A DNA stretch of 54,101 nt from Hymenoscyphus infarciens. Taxonomy: Eukaryota > Ascomycota > Leotiomycetes > Helotiales > Helotiaceae. Shown one piece after another: positions 12,792-24,495 of the stretch. The stretch spans positions 1 to 54,101 of the forward strand of contig LLCB01000362.1 in assembly GCA_001414345.1 (NCBI GenBank), written 5' to 3'. The stretch's first letter is position 1. Each line of letters opens with the position of its first letter. The notes under the pieces are model-generated. The model was given only the letters and a program-made list of their open reading frames with translations, was not told the DNA's origin and ran no database searches. The translations under genes were made by a program, and so were the position numbers.

Positions 12792-13611
12792 AAAGTGCTA
12801 TGTGTGAGCGGGAGGGTTTTTCCTGGAGTTGTTGGTGAAAGAGAGATGCGGTAGTTGAAGTTGGATGGAGAATGGACAGCTTATTGTTTTGACTCGAAGT
12901 GTGTCAGACCGGCGATGAGTGGCTGCTAACCTTGGCCGTTGTTTTAGCCTTGTCGGTGTTGGTGTTGGTGTTGATTCCTCTTACCCCTGTGGGAGCCGAG
13001 TAAAGTAAACCTTGAAAAAATCCTTTGTCCTGTATCATTCAATCAGTTGAATTGACTGAAATTCGGGATGAAACAGGTACGACTTGAATGTAGTCGTTAT
13101 GCAACAGACACGTTTTTGGATTTAGCCGTGGTAGAGTGGTGGAGGATGAATCTTTCGACCTTGCAAATTGGTATACTCTATAGAGTGACTGCAGGTGCCC
13201 TGAACGGCCTTTTCCATGCAGACCAAACAGGTAGGTAACAATACCCGAAATTGGTGTTGCAGAGCGGGGATCTGATCCATGCAAATTCTCGTACATGTTT
13301 CTGCCATGTTACTGGGGGTCCACGATGTGCCATCGTCGACGTTGATGCGAATAAGCTTACCATTGCCAGGGTGCCATCCATCCATCCATCTTATCGCTCC
13401 CACAGCCCCCATGAAGATACGCTAAAGCAGGAAGTATTTTAAAGTAAGACTATTGCAATCCTATCCAATAAAAGACGATTTCATATAAGTGTTGTGCTAA
13501 GAATATCTCCGAGTTGGCTTCTCCCCACTGCTTCTTCTGTCTCCGTTGTCCGCCCAATCTTTCTTGCCTTTCAAAGTTGAAATTCCCTCAATTACGGTCA
13601 GCCAACCCGTC
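12792..13611. promoter_or_regulatory. Divergent promoter region between GMC and membrane-protein genes
   Basis: This 820-bp gap lies between two genes read outward, so it carries both promoters. A short GTTGGTGTTGGTG repeat occurs near 12953-12973. I did not recognise a binding site. The short open frames inside are not supported. Confidence 0.5.
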
Positions 13612-14871
13612 ATGGAACACACTACTACCAACAATGGTCCTCTGGAGACCCGAGTGCCTTTGATCATTGGGATCTGTAGTTTCTTCATCTTTGTCTTGTT
13701 AGTATGTGTGTCCCTTCGATTCTATGCACGAAAAGTAGCCGGTGTTGGGTATTGGTGGGATGATTGGTTTTGTCTTGTTGGAATGGTATGAGCTTTCCCC
13801 TTCGAATCCACCGTTTCCTTCCTGAAGGTTTGCGGCTAATGTTCACTTCGCGAGCCAGCCATTTGGAATAATGGTTTCTGTCATCGATATTATAGCAACA
13901 CACCGAGGCCTTGGTCACCACGCGGCAGACTTGAATCCGGATGACATTGAGCGATATCTGAAGACGCTTTACATTGTCCTGCTCTTCTACAACCCAGGTT
14001 TGGCCTTCTTCAAATGGTCGTTCCTGGCTTTCTATATCCGAGTGTTCCCTGTCGTGAAATCGCTCCGAGTCTCCTGTTACATTGTCGGAACTCTGGTCTT
14101 ACTTTGGGTGCTGGGAACCCAATTCTCCTTCGTTTTTCAATGCGCGCCGATTTCTGCAGCCTGGACGGGAAAAGGGAAATGCATCAAGACCAGTCACATC
14201 TACATCGCCCAATCGGTTCCCACTCTCGTCTTCGATCTTGTGATTCTCGCCCTTCCTGTGAAAACGATCTGGAATGCGCAATTGAAGACAGCACAAAAGT
14301 GGAGTGTTATGGGGGTTTTCCTACTCGGGGGGTTGGTCACCGTAATTAGTATCGTCCGCTTGGTGACCACGCTCACTTCCACCGATCAAGATCTTACCTG
14401 TAAGTCAAAAGTACCCCACTTCTTGTATTGTACGTAGATCCGCACTGACGGTATTCAGGGGGCTATATTGACTTGGGAATCTGGTCGGCCGCCGAACCTG
14501 TGATTGGTTTGCTCAGTTGTTGCCTCTTGACCTACGGACCGCTTGTTATCGCTTTTCGTCGCAGGGTTGTCACATCAATTTCTGGAGACAGTCAAATTGG
14601 AACCAAAGGCGCTTTCTCAAGACATGATGCACCTGAAAGTGGCATGTCGCGCTCGAACAATGGTTACAAACGACACCCAAACAATCGAGACGATGCTGAT
14701 AGCGAGACATTCGAACTCACCCACTCAGATAATAAGGTCCCAGCAACGAGTGCAATTAGCAGGGCGAATTGTGAAAGCACAGATGCACCTGGGCGAGATC
14801 TGGAAACCCAAAGAAGGCTGACCGTGGGCCAAATACATGTCCGGCAAGAATATTCCGTGATCGCACGTTAG
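13612..14871 (+). CDS. Rhodopsin-domain (PTH11-like) seven-helix membrane protein
   Basis: Three exons: 13612-13785, 13859-14399 and 14459-14871 (introns 73 and 59 nt), 375 aa. The protein opens with a short outside tail and a hydrophobic helix ending LRFYARK, then YWWDDW, typical of the large fungal family of rhodopsin-domain proteins that includes PTH11-like receptors. Further helices follow. The joint that restores DLTWGYIDLGIWSAAEP supports the last intron, since TW...D..IWS..EP is a family hallmark. The C-terminal 100 residues are polar and presumably cytosolic. The family is expanded in fungi and mostly of unknown ligand. Its place inside the cluster may be a signalling or sensing role, or chance. 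An in-frame Met at 13546 is an alternative start. Confidence 0.85.
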
Positions 14872-15712
14872 TGGGGGAAATGTATTTATTTCGTTGGTTT
14901 CAAGACGTAATGATTGTATGTATTATATGTCAAAAACAGTAGTTGCTTGCTGGGGAACAATATAAATACCCGCCTATAATGTCATTCTCCACGCATCAGT
15001 ATATGTCTTTCAAGAGCGAAACAAACCGGAAACTTCACGTAAAGTCCATCATTTTCCATCTCCACCTGAGCTGAGAACGCGATGTAACCAGTCTAGATCT
15101 TTCTAGCGGGAAATTCTTGATTTCGTATAGCGGTGAGCCGTGGGGGATCAAGATCTACCCTCTCAAAATCGGGTATCAGGGGTTCACATATTTCGCGCCC
15201 GATCTGTCAAAGCTGCTCGGAGAATTGTTCTTCAACGGAACCGTGCCTCAGATCCGCAGACACGTTCGGTAATCGTAGAAGTAGTATGTTCGTGAGTCCG
15301 CTGCGCCCGATTTCAACATTTTGCTTACCGCCGACTAGACTGGGACGGGACTGGTGCGATGCAACGACGTTGTTGTTGGCAATGTCTAGGCCAGCAATGC
15401 CCCATTTGCTCGGTGGGATCCTGGCACCTGGATAATTCCATTGATAAGCGGGGGGTCTGACCCACGTGATAGGGGTTACTCCGTAAGAGGCAGTAATAAG
15501 GTAACGATTACCTATGAGGTTGGTTGTTGTTTATAGGAAAGCTTGAGGGAGATGGGTTGAGGTGGTTTTGACGTTTCTATTAAGTTTGTGGAGCTTAAGC
15601 CAGAACCGCAGTTTCCGTGCCGCTCCCCAGCCCCCCCTTTTTCCCCAACGCCACCCCGGTATATCCCCGCCCTCCGAGTCGGTCTCTTACGGCCCGTATC
15701 GAAGCCATCGCG
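14872..15712. other. Intergenic, 5' region of the Myb gene
   Basis: This 840-bp gap lies between two plus-strand genes. It holds a C-rich stretch near 15628-15660 shortly before the Myb start. The frame at 15133-15435 is rich in Ser, Arg and Cys and unlike a real protein. Nothing else recognised. Confidence 0.4.
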
Positions 15713-17261
15713 ATGGGCCGTGTCAGACGAAAATGGACCCCAGCAGAAGACCAAATGTGAGTCTTTTTGTCTTTTTATTTACTGCAACAATCTTCTCCTT
15801 TGTTCAATCAACATTTTCCCCTTAGATACTTTCGTGCTCTGAGATCTTCAAACCAGAAGGCCTTCAGTACGCTATTCTAAGAGCAATTTACTCGATTGCT
15901 CCACAACGTCAAACCAATGAACTGACTCTTGTACCCATCCGCTCAGGCTAGTAGACAGTGTTTCTAAAGGCATGTTTCAACTGTCCCTCAATCCACAAGC
16001 CTCACTAATTCCAGGTCGGCTCAGCATCTCCGCCTTTAGTGTGGCATCTAATCGCCCAAGACATCCCAAGTCGCACCAACAAAGATTGCCGAAAAAGATG
16101 GCATTCCAAGCTTGCAGCCGATGTGAACAAAGGTGTATGGACCGCTGCTGAGGATACCAGATTGTATAATGCAGTGATGGCGCAGCCAGACCTGTTGCAA
16201 GGCAGGTGGGTAGCAGTTGCTTCCAAAGTAGGAACCAGAAATGGAGACCAGTGTGCCAAACGGTGGAACAACAAAGTAAACCCTGACATTGACCATTCTC
16301 CGTGGACACGCGAAGAGGTGAAACTTCATTGACAGCCATCCTGAGATGTGATGAGAACTGACGAGAAATCACCTTGTAGGATGATCTTCTTTTAAATGTC
16401 GTCCAGCAAATGGGATCAAATTGGACATCGATAGTCGCCACCCATTTCCCTCGACGAACGTCCCTCTCGGCCAAAAATCGACACCATCTCTTGACTCGAA
16501 ACAGTAAACATGCATCCTCGGCCTCTGAGAATTACAAACGAGGACCACAGTCTTCACAAGTGCCCACAGTCTTCAGCAGAAATCGAGAAATTGATGTGAG
16601 AAGCAATAAATCTGCGAGTACGACAGAAGGGCTTTGTGCTTCTTCAATGATCACAACTCAGGAGACAATGTCGCATACCGGGTTTGGGACGATTTCCTAT
16701 TATCCTCAAGCTGGTTGGAGTCCGATGGGGTCAATGGATTCAGTGGACACCGCTCAATCAGAGGAGTCGAATGAGTCTTATGAGAATCGGAACATTAACA
16801 TGAGTCCCGCACAAATGCAAGAACTACTTTTTGACGAAAATGACATGCGTCTTCTGGCACAACGAAATCGAGGTTGCCCAACCGTGGAGTCTTCACAACT
16901 CTATCAGATCTCGCCACCATCCTCCATAGAGCCCATGTCAGATCTTACCGATTTTTGGACGAATAATTCTCTCGACGGCGGGAAGACCCTGTTGAATGCC
17001 AATAGCCGGACCCTACCACCCGACTGCAATGTCCTTTTCAACCAGGACAGCTTTCCAATTCCGCCTTCGATATGTAGCCCATCCGGCAACCGCCATTGTT
17101 TGACGACCGACAGCCGTTCGACTTTGGATCAAAATCGTTCCAACAAACCCGGTGTCCGTCGAATTACGATCAGTGCCGTTTGTGATGGAGATAAATTAGG
17201 AGAACTGATACAAGCCGTCACGGACCTAACAGTTTCTGCACAATTCGAAACAGGAAGCTGA
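15713..17261 (+). CDS. Myb-repeat transcription factor
   Basis: Proposed exons 15713-15756, 15882-15930, 16015-16317 and 16380-17261, 425 aa and in frame throughout; the first two junctions are uncertain. Three Myb/SANT-like repeats are visible. The first runs from RRKWTPAEDQI to WHLIAQDIPSRTNKDCRKRW. The second runs from GVWTAAEDTRL to WVAVASKVGTRNGDQCAKRW. The third runs from SPWTREED, across an intron, to NWTSIVATHFPRRT. The spaced tryptophans and the CxKRW-type recognition-helix ends are diagnostic. After about residue 175 the protein is Ser/Asn-rich and disordered, which suits an activation region. It should bind DNA in the nucleus. No Zn2Cys6 regulator is visible, so this is the best candidate local regulator of the cluster, though it may act elsewhere. 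Confidence 0.85.
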
Positions 17262-18094
17262 GATTATAATGGAGTTCAAAAAGCAAAAATATCAGAAGAA
17301 TGCACTTGAGAAATCGGGGAAAGATACTAGTGCGGCTTTTGTCTTTTTTATACTGTATATAGCATACGCACGGAGGACCGATAATTCTAACTCCACATAC
17401 GCGTGAGCTCAGCTCTGCTTAGCTTCTGATATCCTTACACCGTCTCGGCCTTTGTTAATTTGTGAAATGGCACGTCATATGGCTTGAGTTTCGTCTTAAA
17501 AGTTTTCCGCCTGCAACCAGTCGGAGATTTGTGGATTATCTTCTATGGGCCGGAATTGAGGCTATGCTCGTCCAAAAACTTCAAATTCAGCGAGTAGAAA
17601 CTGTAATGGCTCTAGATTCTCATACTTACTAGTCCTCTCTCGGATTCCGTGAGAATACCCCACATGCACACTAAGTAGGTGATAGAGTATACTTCGAAAT
17701 TTTTTCTTGTGCTGATAATTGGTTCCACAGCTGATGAAGTGGCAGCGGCTCGCCCACTCTCGGCAACTCGTAAGCTGATCCGCTTCCTTGGCAAAGTCGA
17801 GAGAAATTTACTCGGCTCCAACTTGTTATTGCATCTTCCCGCTTTCCAGTGAGGTTCAATTACTCTGTATTTCTCAATGTAGCTGACTAATATTCTCTCC
17901 ATCCCATCCCTCTTTACCGCCTATGTCTTGGGATAACAGCACAAATCAATTGAGGAGAAAAATAGGTTCCCTTTATTATCCGCTATGCTGCTTAAATTTC
18001 TTTTTTCTTTTATAGGAACACACAAACATAACCCAATAGAATTTTTCGCTTGTTGCTTCATGTCACCCGCCTAAAACATACAGGTTTCAAAACA
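17262..18094. other. Intergenic between Myb and dioxygenase genes
   Basis: This 830-bp gap lies between two plus-strand genes and holds the Myb 3' UTR and the dioxygenase promoter. A T-rich run (TTTCTTTTTTCTTTTATAGG) near 17998-18017 lies about 80 bp before the next start. No gene seen. Confidence 0.4.
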
Positions 18095-19167
18095 ATGCCG
18101 TTTTTAATCCCAACAGTTGACATCTCACCATACCTCCGAGATCCGTCGTCATCCGCAGCAAAGGATGTGGTTGCGACAATCCGTAGTGCTTGTCTCACGA
18201 CCGGGTTTTTCCAGATTACTGGTCATGGGATAGAACCCGACGTTCAACAGGGCATATTGGAGGCAGCTGAGAATCTGTATAACTTGCCAATGGATGAGAA
18301 GAAAAAGTTGCATATGAGCAAGAATATAGGGAGCAGAGGCTATTCCACAGTTGGGGAGCAAGGATATGATAAAGAGTTGTTGGGGGATCTGAAAGAGGTA
18401 TACACTTTTCAGCTTGTCCTGCTCTTCCTCACTCTATTCTAAACTCCATGGCTTTAACCACTGCTAACGCCATATTCCCAATATAGTCCTTTCTTTTAGG
18501 TCATGATCATCCACTCAGCTCACCACTGGTGCACGCACGTCGTTTCTTCATGGGACCTAACCCCTATCCACCCCTTCCCGTCTCTCAATTCAAAGAACCC
18601 GTTCTCGCTTATTTCAACGCCATCACTCAGCTCACTCTCCAAATTCTTGAAATAATTGCGCGTACTCTCCCCTATGGTCCTCACATTTTTGATAACTTCA
18701 TCAAAGCACCCACTATCACACCTCTTCGACTTCTCCATTACCCACCTCAAACCCCGGCTCAGGTAAAGAGACAACTTGGTGCCAGTGCCCATACAGATTT
18801 TGGTGCCATTACTTTGTTATTGCAAGATAAAGAAAAGGGGCTCGAAGTGTGGGACCGAGAGAGTGAGAGATGGTTCGCTGTGGAGCCGGAGGAGGGGGCT
18901 ATGGTAGTTAATATTGGAGATATGCTCTCTATGTGGACTGGAGGGAGATATAAAAGTAGTTTGCACAGAGTTGTGAATCTTGGTGGCAAGGAGAGATACT
19001 CGGTGGCCTTTTTCTTTGATGGAAATGCGGATTTCAAGTTGGGGAAGATGGAAGAGGATGGGAAGGTTGGGGCGGATGGATTGACTTGTGAGCAGTACAT
19101 GATTAAGAGGATGGGAGAGACCTTTGGGAAGGCGGATAAAGAGTTGAAGATTAAGAGTAAATTGTGA
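18095..19167 (+). CDS. 2-oxoglutarate/Fe(II)-dependent oxygenase (isopenicillin-N-synthase-like fold)
   Basis: Two exons, 18095-18397 and 18487-19167 (89-nt intron), 327 aa, a normal length for the family. The N-terminal DIOX_N region (IPTVDISPYL, then FFQITGHGI) is followed by the jelly-roll core. The iron triad His203-x-Asp205 (HTDFG) and His261 (SSLHRVV) is intact, and Arg271 with Ser273 (RYS) is the usual 2-oxoglutarate anchor. Such enzymes hydroxylate, desaturate or expand rings. In aromatic polyketide pathways the class includes CitB (methyl oxidation in citrinin) and TropC (tropolone ring expansion). By analogy this one could oxidise a ring methyl introduced by the PKS. Cytosolic; no targeting signal seen. 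Confidence 0.92.
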
Positions 19168-21518
19168 ATTTGGAGGTTTGGTGTTCAGCGTGTGATTAGC
19201 AAGTGTCACAATGTCACAATTACTCCAAAGTCGCAAAGAAGTGTACTCCCCATGAAATCTCGCTCGAACCCCCAGCAAATATCCCTCTCGAAACCAATCA
19301 TCAATTTACTCTGCCGATGAATTTCCTCAAAACTCCACTTGTTCACTCGCTTGAATCTCGTGCTCCCGATCGGAGTTACTCGTCCCTTCTCGTACCACTC
19401 CAACCACTAACAACCCGCTGAAAGAAGGAAAGAAAAAGGGAATCCTCCTCCTTCCTTATTAAGTCATAGCCGTCGTGGGCCCTTACCCCAAGTAAGTTAG
19501 AAATTTGTCACATCGGTTCCTTCACGTCGTACTAATACCAGTGTGTAACTAGTGGCTTAAATGCTTATCACATGTGACATAACCCATCCAACCCCACCTT
19601 CGCCTCCAAAGTGAGCCTCTCACGCACAGCCAAGTGTGCTTGGAAAAGCAGTGTACTGCAACCTTGTCTTTGCCCCGTACATGCATTCATGGTAAATGGA
19701 ATGTCACCTCCGTGCTGCTGCGGACTTTGGATGCAAAGTATTGGTCAGGACCAGAGTAAAAATATAGCAAAACATCGGAGGATTTACACAGGGTACGTGG
19801 TTTGCATATGCAAGGACGCGGGAGTGGGATCTTGATAGGTGACCAGTGCACGACGGGTAATGTCGATATGCGGGCGCGGGGCGCTCTTGGGTTTATGACC
19901 TTGGGTTAAGTCCATGGATTTAAAATCGTGTCCATGGAGTTAAAACAATATGCTGCTTACTTTGCGTGGCTCACTGGTTTATATTACTGCTTGACTGTGG
20001 CTTGATTTCGGCATTTTGTTGGCTCTTCGAGATTGAGTATGTATTTACTAAAAATGTTCCGGCTCGCTTGTTGAATTTCGATTTGCGTGATGAACGGGAA
20101 GGTTTACCCCAACTTTGAATCTTTGCCGCTCTCCACTAGCTCTACTCGAGCGTTCTGTGGTTTCTCTGTTGTCCAGATTTCAATTTTCCCATAATAAAGT
20201 TTGGAGAATGATGTTGCTAAATCAAAAGGTAAAATGTTGTTTTACCCTTACTTTCTTTTCTTATAAATTTTTGCGACACGAGTACAATGGCATTGGCTTT
20301 TTTTGTTCTTGATGTTTTCCATTGAAGTCCCTTTTGGACTACAAAGCTAGACAAGCGAGTCCGTGCTTCATGTCTCTGTCGAATCTCAACAGTTTATCTT
20401 CAAAGAACCTTTTTCCAAAGCTTTGGGACTTATTGAATGATAAATTTGAGCGACCGAGCAAATCGAATCAGAACATCAAAGTGGACTGACCAATAATTGC
20501 AACATGCATGAAAAACTTATATTAGAACACCCAATTGAAAAAGCACTTGTCTAAACTTGATTATCCACGAATGAACCTTTGATCTATTTGCCGGAGATTT
20601 TCCTATGGTTGAGCTGAAGGGAAAGAGGGAACCGTCAGCTTCTCGCGTACGCATTCTACTTAGGGCCCAGACCAAATTGTCTCCCGAAAGAACAACGGGA
20701 CGGAAAAAGAACCTTCCAAATGCAACCATTTGGCTATTGACTGCATGATATAGGTTGTATTGATACCCCACCATAAACCTTGAGTCCCATCCAAATCAGG
20801 GAAAAGCATTATTTCCACGTGCCCCGCTATCAAGCTTGCAGCATAACCACGTGGGAAACAGGGTGCAAAAACCAAAAGAGGTGCTCCAATTCGTCACGGC
20901 CCTGACGAGCTATGGACCGGGAACGTGGCTCGCAAAAGTGTGGTCTCGAAAACTTCGGAGAGGGTGTGAAGGGAAAGGTACCTGGAACTCGACACCCTGC
21001 AGTATGCAGTCTTTGTGAGCAGTGAAGAAATTCCCAGAAAGCCCAGAACTGGTTAAAAGGTTTCAACATGAACTGCAATACGTAAGACCAAGTGTAATAT
21101 GATAGAGGAATACAGTTGAAACAAAATCTTCTCCCAAAGCTTCCTTCCTGGACACGAACGAAGTCAACAAACAGCTTTGGTAACCGGGACGGCACAGGAG
21201 TTCTTATCCAATATGCAAGTCCATGCATGATCCGGCCTCCCACGTTTTTTGGCGAGCGGCACGGTCCACATTCGCGTGTCTTGCACAATTTGGTGTTAAG
21301 TATTAAAGTTAAATTTCGGAGTAAGCTCCCCCACATTCCACGATATAAAGGAACTCTAGAACCCCATCTCATTTTCTTTACTCACCCTTTCTCGACTCAT
21401 TCCTCCGCTGCTTCAATATCTAGGATCAATTCTCGATCTTCCCTAAACCCCTCTTTCAATCGCAACTGTGCGTATGCCCTCCCCCAAGCAACGAGAATTC
21501 AACTAATTGTGCAATTAG
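19168..21518. other. 2.35-kb gene-free gap inside the cluster
   Basis: No convincing coding sequence. The largest frame (minus strand, 20830-21372) is Cys/Trp/Arg-rich and unlike a known family. A short direct repeat of GTCCATGGA[TG]TTAAAA occurs near 19910-19945. The last 200 bp are pyrimidine-rich, as expected of a promoter for the next gene. The gap could hold a decayed cluster gene or a long regulatory region; the sequence alone does not decide. Confidence 0.4.
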
Positions 21519-23658
21519 ATGGTTGGTTTTTCAAAAACCGCCGTTCTGCTTTTAGGGCAAGCATTGGTGGTAACGTCATTGTGTGAGGGGCTTCTGGAGG
21601 GAAACTCATATGGCGTTCCTGCTGTTCCTGCTACATACGATTATGTATGTTTTTAGGCGATCAAAAGAAGTTGTGTATACAGAGGAGACTAATATTGGCT
21701 GTAGGTGATCGTTGGAGGGGGAAATGCTGGTCTGACTTTAGCAAATCGTTTGTCCGAAAGTGGCAAGAACCTGGTGGCAGTGATTGAAGCAGGTGGCTTT
21801 TACGAACGAGACAACGGCAACAACAGTCAGATTCCAACCTTTGCAATCCAAGGGACCGGGAAAGACCCAGAGGATTACAATCCACTGATCGATTGGGGGT
21901 TTACCACCGTACCACAACCGGTAAGTTGCGATGAACTTTAGTGGTCGATTGTGTGGTGCTGACTCGCGAAACCAGGCTCTGGGGGGAAACATCAGTCATT
22001 ACGCCAGAGGGAAGACATTAGGGGGTAGTACAGCTCGAAATTACATGACATACCACATGAGTACCATCGGAGCTTACCAGAAATGGGCGGATCAAGTTGG
22101 CGATCAAAGTTATACTTATGCCAACTGGTTGCCTTTTTTCAAGAAATCTACAACATTCATACCTCCAAACAACGTGGCAAGGGGGCTAAACGCCACACCA
22201 GGATATGATGCAAGCACTCTCGGTACTTCGGGGCCACTAACAATCACTTTCGCAAATTACGCTCTTGCTCTCTCGACTTGGATTGCAAAGGGTCTCCAGG
22301 ACATTGGAATCCCCCTTTCCAATGGACTCACAAGCGGAAAACTCGCTGGCTCTTCTTTCGCCCTTGTAACCGTCAATCGTAAGACTGGTGCAAGAGACTC
22401 TTCGGAAACTGCTTTTCTTCAACCGGCCCTTTGCCGACCCAATCTTATAGTTTACCACAGTGCTCTAGCAAAAAAAATCCTGTTCGGAGCGAGCGCCGCT
22501 GGCCCTCAAGCAACCGGTGTTCGAGTTCAAACTGGAAAGAAGATTTGGGATATCACAGCAACAAAAGAGGTCATTGTCTCAGCTGGAACATTCCAATCGC
22601 CTCAGCTCTTGATGGTGTCTGGAATTGGACCCGCGTCAACCTTGAATGGACTTGGGATTCCTATTGTTAAAGAATTACCAGGTGTTGGTCAAAACCTATG
22701 GGTAAGTCAAAAGGGGTTTGAAGTTATGTTCACAAAGACTTTAACATGCTAAACATCGTCAGGATCATGTCCTTTTCGGTCCTGCCTACCGCGTCAATGT
22801 TCCTACCAGTTCCTCGTTTGGAGATCCCGCATTCTTTGGCCAAGCTGTTGCAGAATTTCGCAGCAAGCAAGGTGGAATTCTCAGCTCCAACGGGGGTGAT
22901 CTGATTGGTAGAGTCCACTGACAACTCTACGGAAAATTTGTATATTATACTAATATTGGTCTTAGCATATGAAAGGTTGCCAAACGCAACACGTTCAACC
23001 TTGCCTCTTTCCGCACAGGCAGATCTCGCAACTTTCCCCGCTGATTGGCCTGAGCTTGAATACTTTTCTATTGCCGGTTATTCGGGCTACCAAAACAGCA
23101 TTCAGGAGGCCCCACGGGATGGTTTTAACTACGCGACACTTTCTGTCGGAATTGTGAAGCCACTTTCCCGTGGAAATGTGTCAATATCGTCCGCAGATAC
23201 CAATGACCAGCCATTGATCAACCCAAACTGGCTTTCACACCCAACAGATCAAGCCGTCGCCGTTGCTGGCTACAAGCGCGCCCGTGCTGCTTGGACAAGT
23301 CCCTCTCTTCACAATATTACCATCGGTCCTGAGGCTTTCCCAGGAGAAGGAGTTCAGACAGATGATCAGATACTTCAACTCATCAAAGAAAGTGTTGGTC
23401 CCATCTACCATCCCGCGGCAACCTGTGCAATGGGCAAATCAACGGACCCCAATGCAGTAGTCGATGTTCACGCCAAGGTGTTTGGTGTGAAAGGTTTACG
23501 TGTGGTTGACGCATCTGCCTTTCCCTTCCTCCCTGCCGGCCACCCAATGTCAGCTGTTTGTAGGTTTTCCGCAAGTGCCTTTTAATGAACTTCGCTAATT
23601 TTTCCTCGAAGATGCTTTAGCAGAGAAGATCGCAGATAATATCGCAAATGGACTGTAA
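21519..23658 (+). CDS. Secreted GMC oxidoreductase (aryl-alcohol/glucose oxidase type)
   Basis: Six exons: 21519-21644, 21705-21920, 21976-22701, 22763-22907, 22966-23559 and 23612-23658, 617 aa in frame. An N-terminal hydrophobic stretch (KTAVLLLGQALVVTS) is a good signal peptide, so the protein should enter the secretory pathway. The FAD motif VIVGGGNAG follows directly after the first intron. GMC signatures (GKTLGGSTARNY and GTFQSPQLLMVSGIGP) and GVGQNLWDH across intron 3 are typical. Both catalytic His residues are present: His553 in YHPAATCAMG and His597 in AGHPMS. Secreted GMC enzymes such as patulin synthase finish fungal pathways outside the cytosol, so a last alcohol oxidation is plausible here. 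The substrate is not known. Confidence 0.92.
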
Positions 23659-24495
23659 ATAATGGTCTACTCTAAAGGGCATCTGTGGCATGGAATGTAG
23701 CAGGGCTTCAAGAGTAAGAAACCGATGTTTGTACATGGAATCTCAAAAGGGGGGGAATGTATCGAGCCAAAAAGAAAGAATAATAATTTAATGTCTAATG
23801 CCCTTATCAATTGCGCAAATCCCCTCACACTGATACACTGACAGGATCCATGAGTTTTTGTGAAAACATCAATTCTCCATCCCTTTTCTCAAGCTCAATG
23901 GTGGGGTGACGGAGGGGCACGGAGATCCCCGCGAGCTTACGGGCACAGAGTAAAAGGGGCTGAGGCGAGGTGCAGAAATCGGGAAATCGGGAACTCGGGC
24001 GGGGGTACGATTGCGAGTTGTATCCCGTTCTTGTCAGCTACTAGTGCATCGGTGAGATTTTAAACACTACAGGGAATGGTGTTCCCAGGAAGCATTAGCT
24101 CTGCTACAGCATCCTTAGGTGTGATCGCCGGTTCATTGCATATTTTTGAAGCTAATGACCGCGCGTTATGTAGGATTCAAGATTATCATTTCAAACTTGA
24201 GGGTGGGGTGGGAAAAACTGCGATTCGATGGCCAAGTCGCCGGTATGGCGGTGAGGTTTCGTCGGAATCTTTATCCTAATTAGTCCCAGGGTGGTGGTTG
24301 GACATCGAATTCTGCAAAGTCCGAAAGTACCGGAAAGTTCGGTGATAAACAGTTGTTGACATTCGCGACGTTGGTTTTATCCAAGAAAAAGTATCCTTGA
24401 AAAATAGATTTATTGTATTGCTTATGGGAGGAATCATTTCGTGGTCTTGAAACCGCTAGTTCAGTTCGAAAAGCTCTTCCATTTATTCCAAAATA
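23659..24495. other. Convergent intergenic region
   Basis: This 840-bp gap lies between two genes read toward each other, so it should contain both 3' ends. It has a G-rich patch at about 23880-24010 and short unsupported frames. No terminator motif was recognised. Confidence 0.4.

Noticed and set aside
20830..21372. 180-codon minus-strand open frame in the cluster gap
   Set aside because: Rich in Cys, Trp and Arg with no motif; the opposite strand is also open, so chance is likely.
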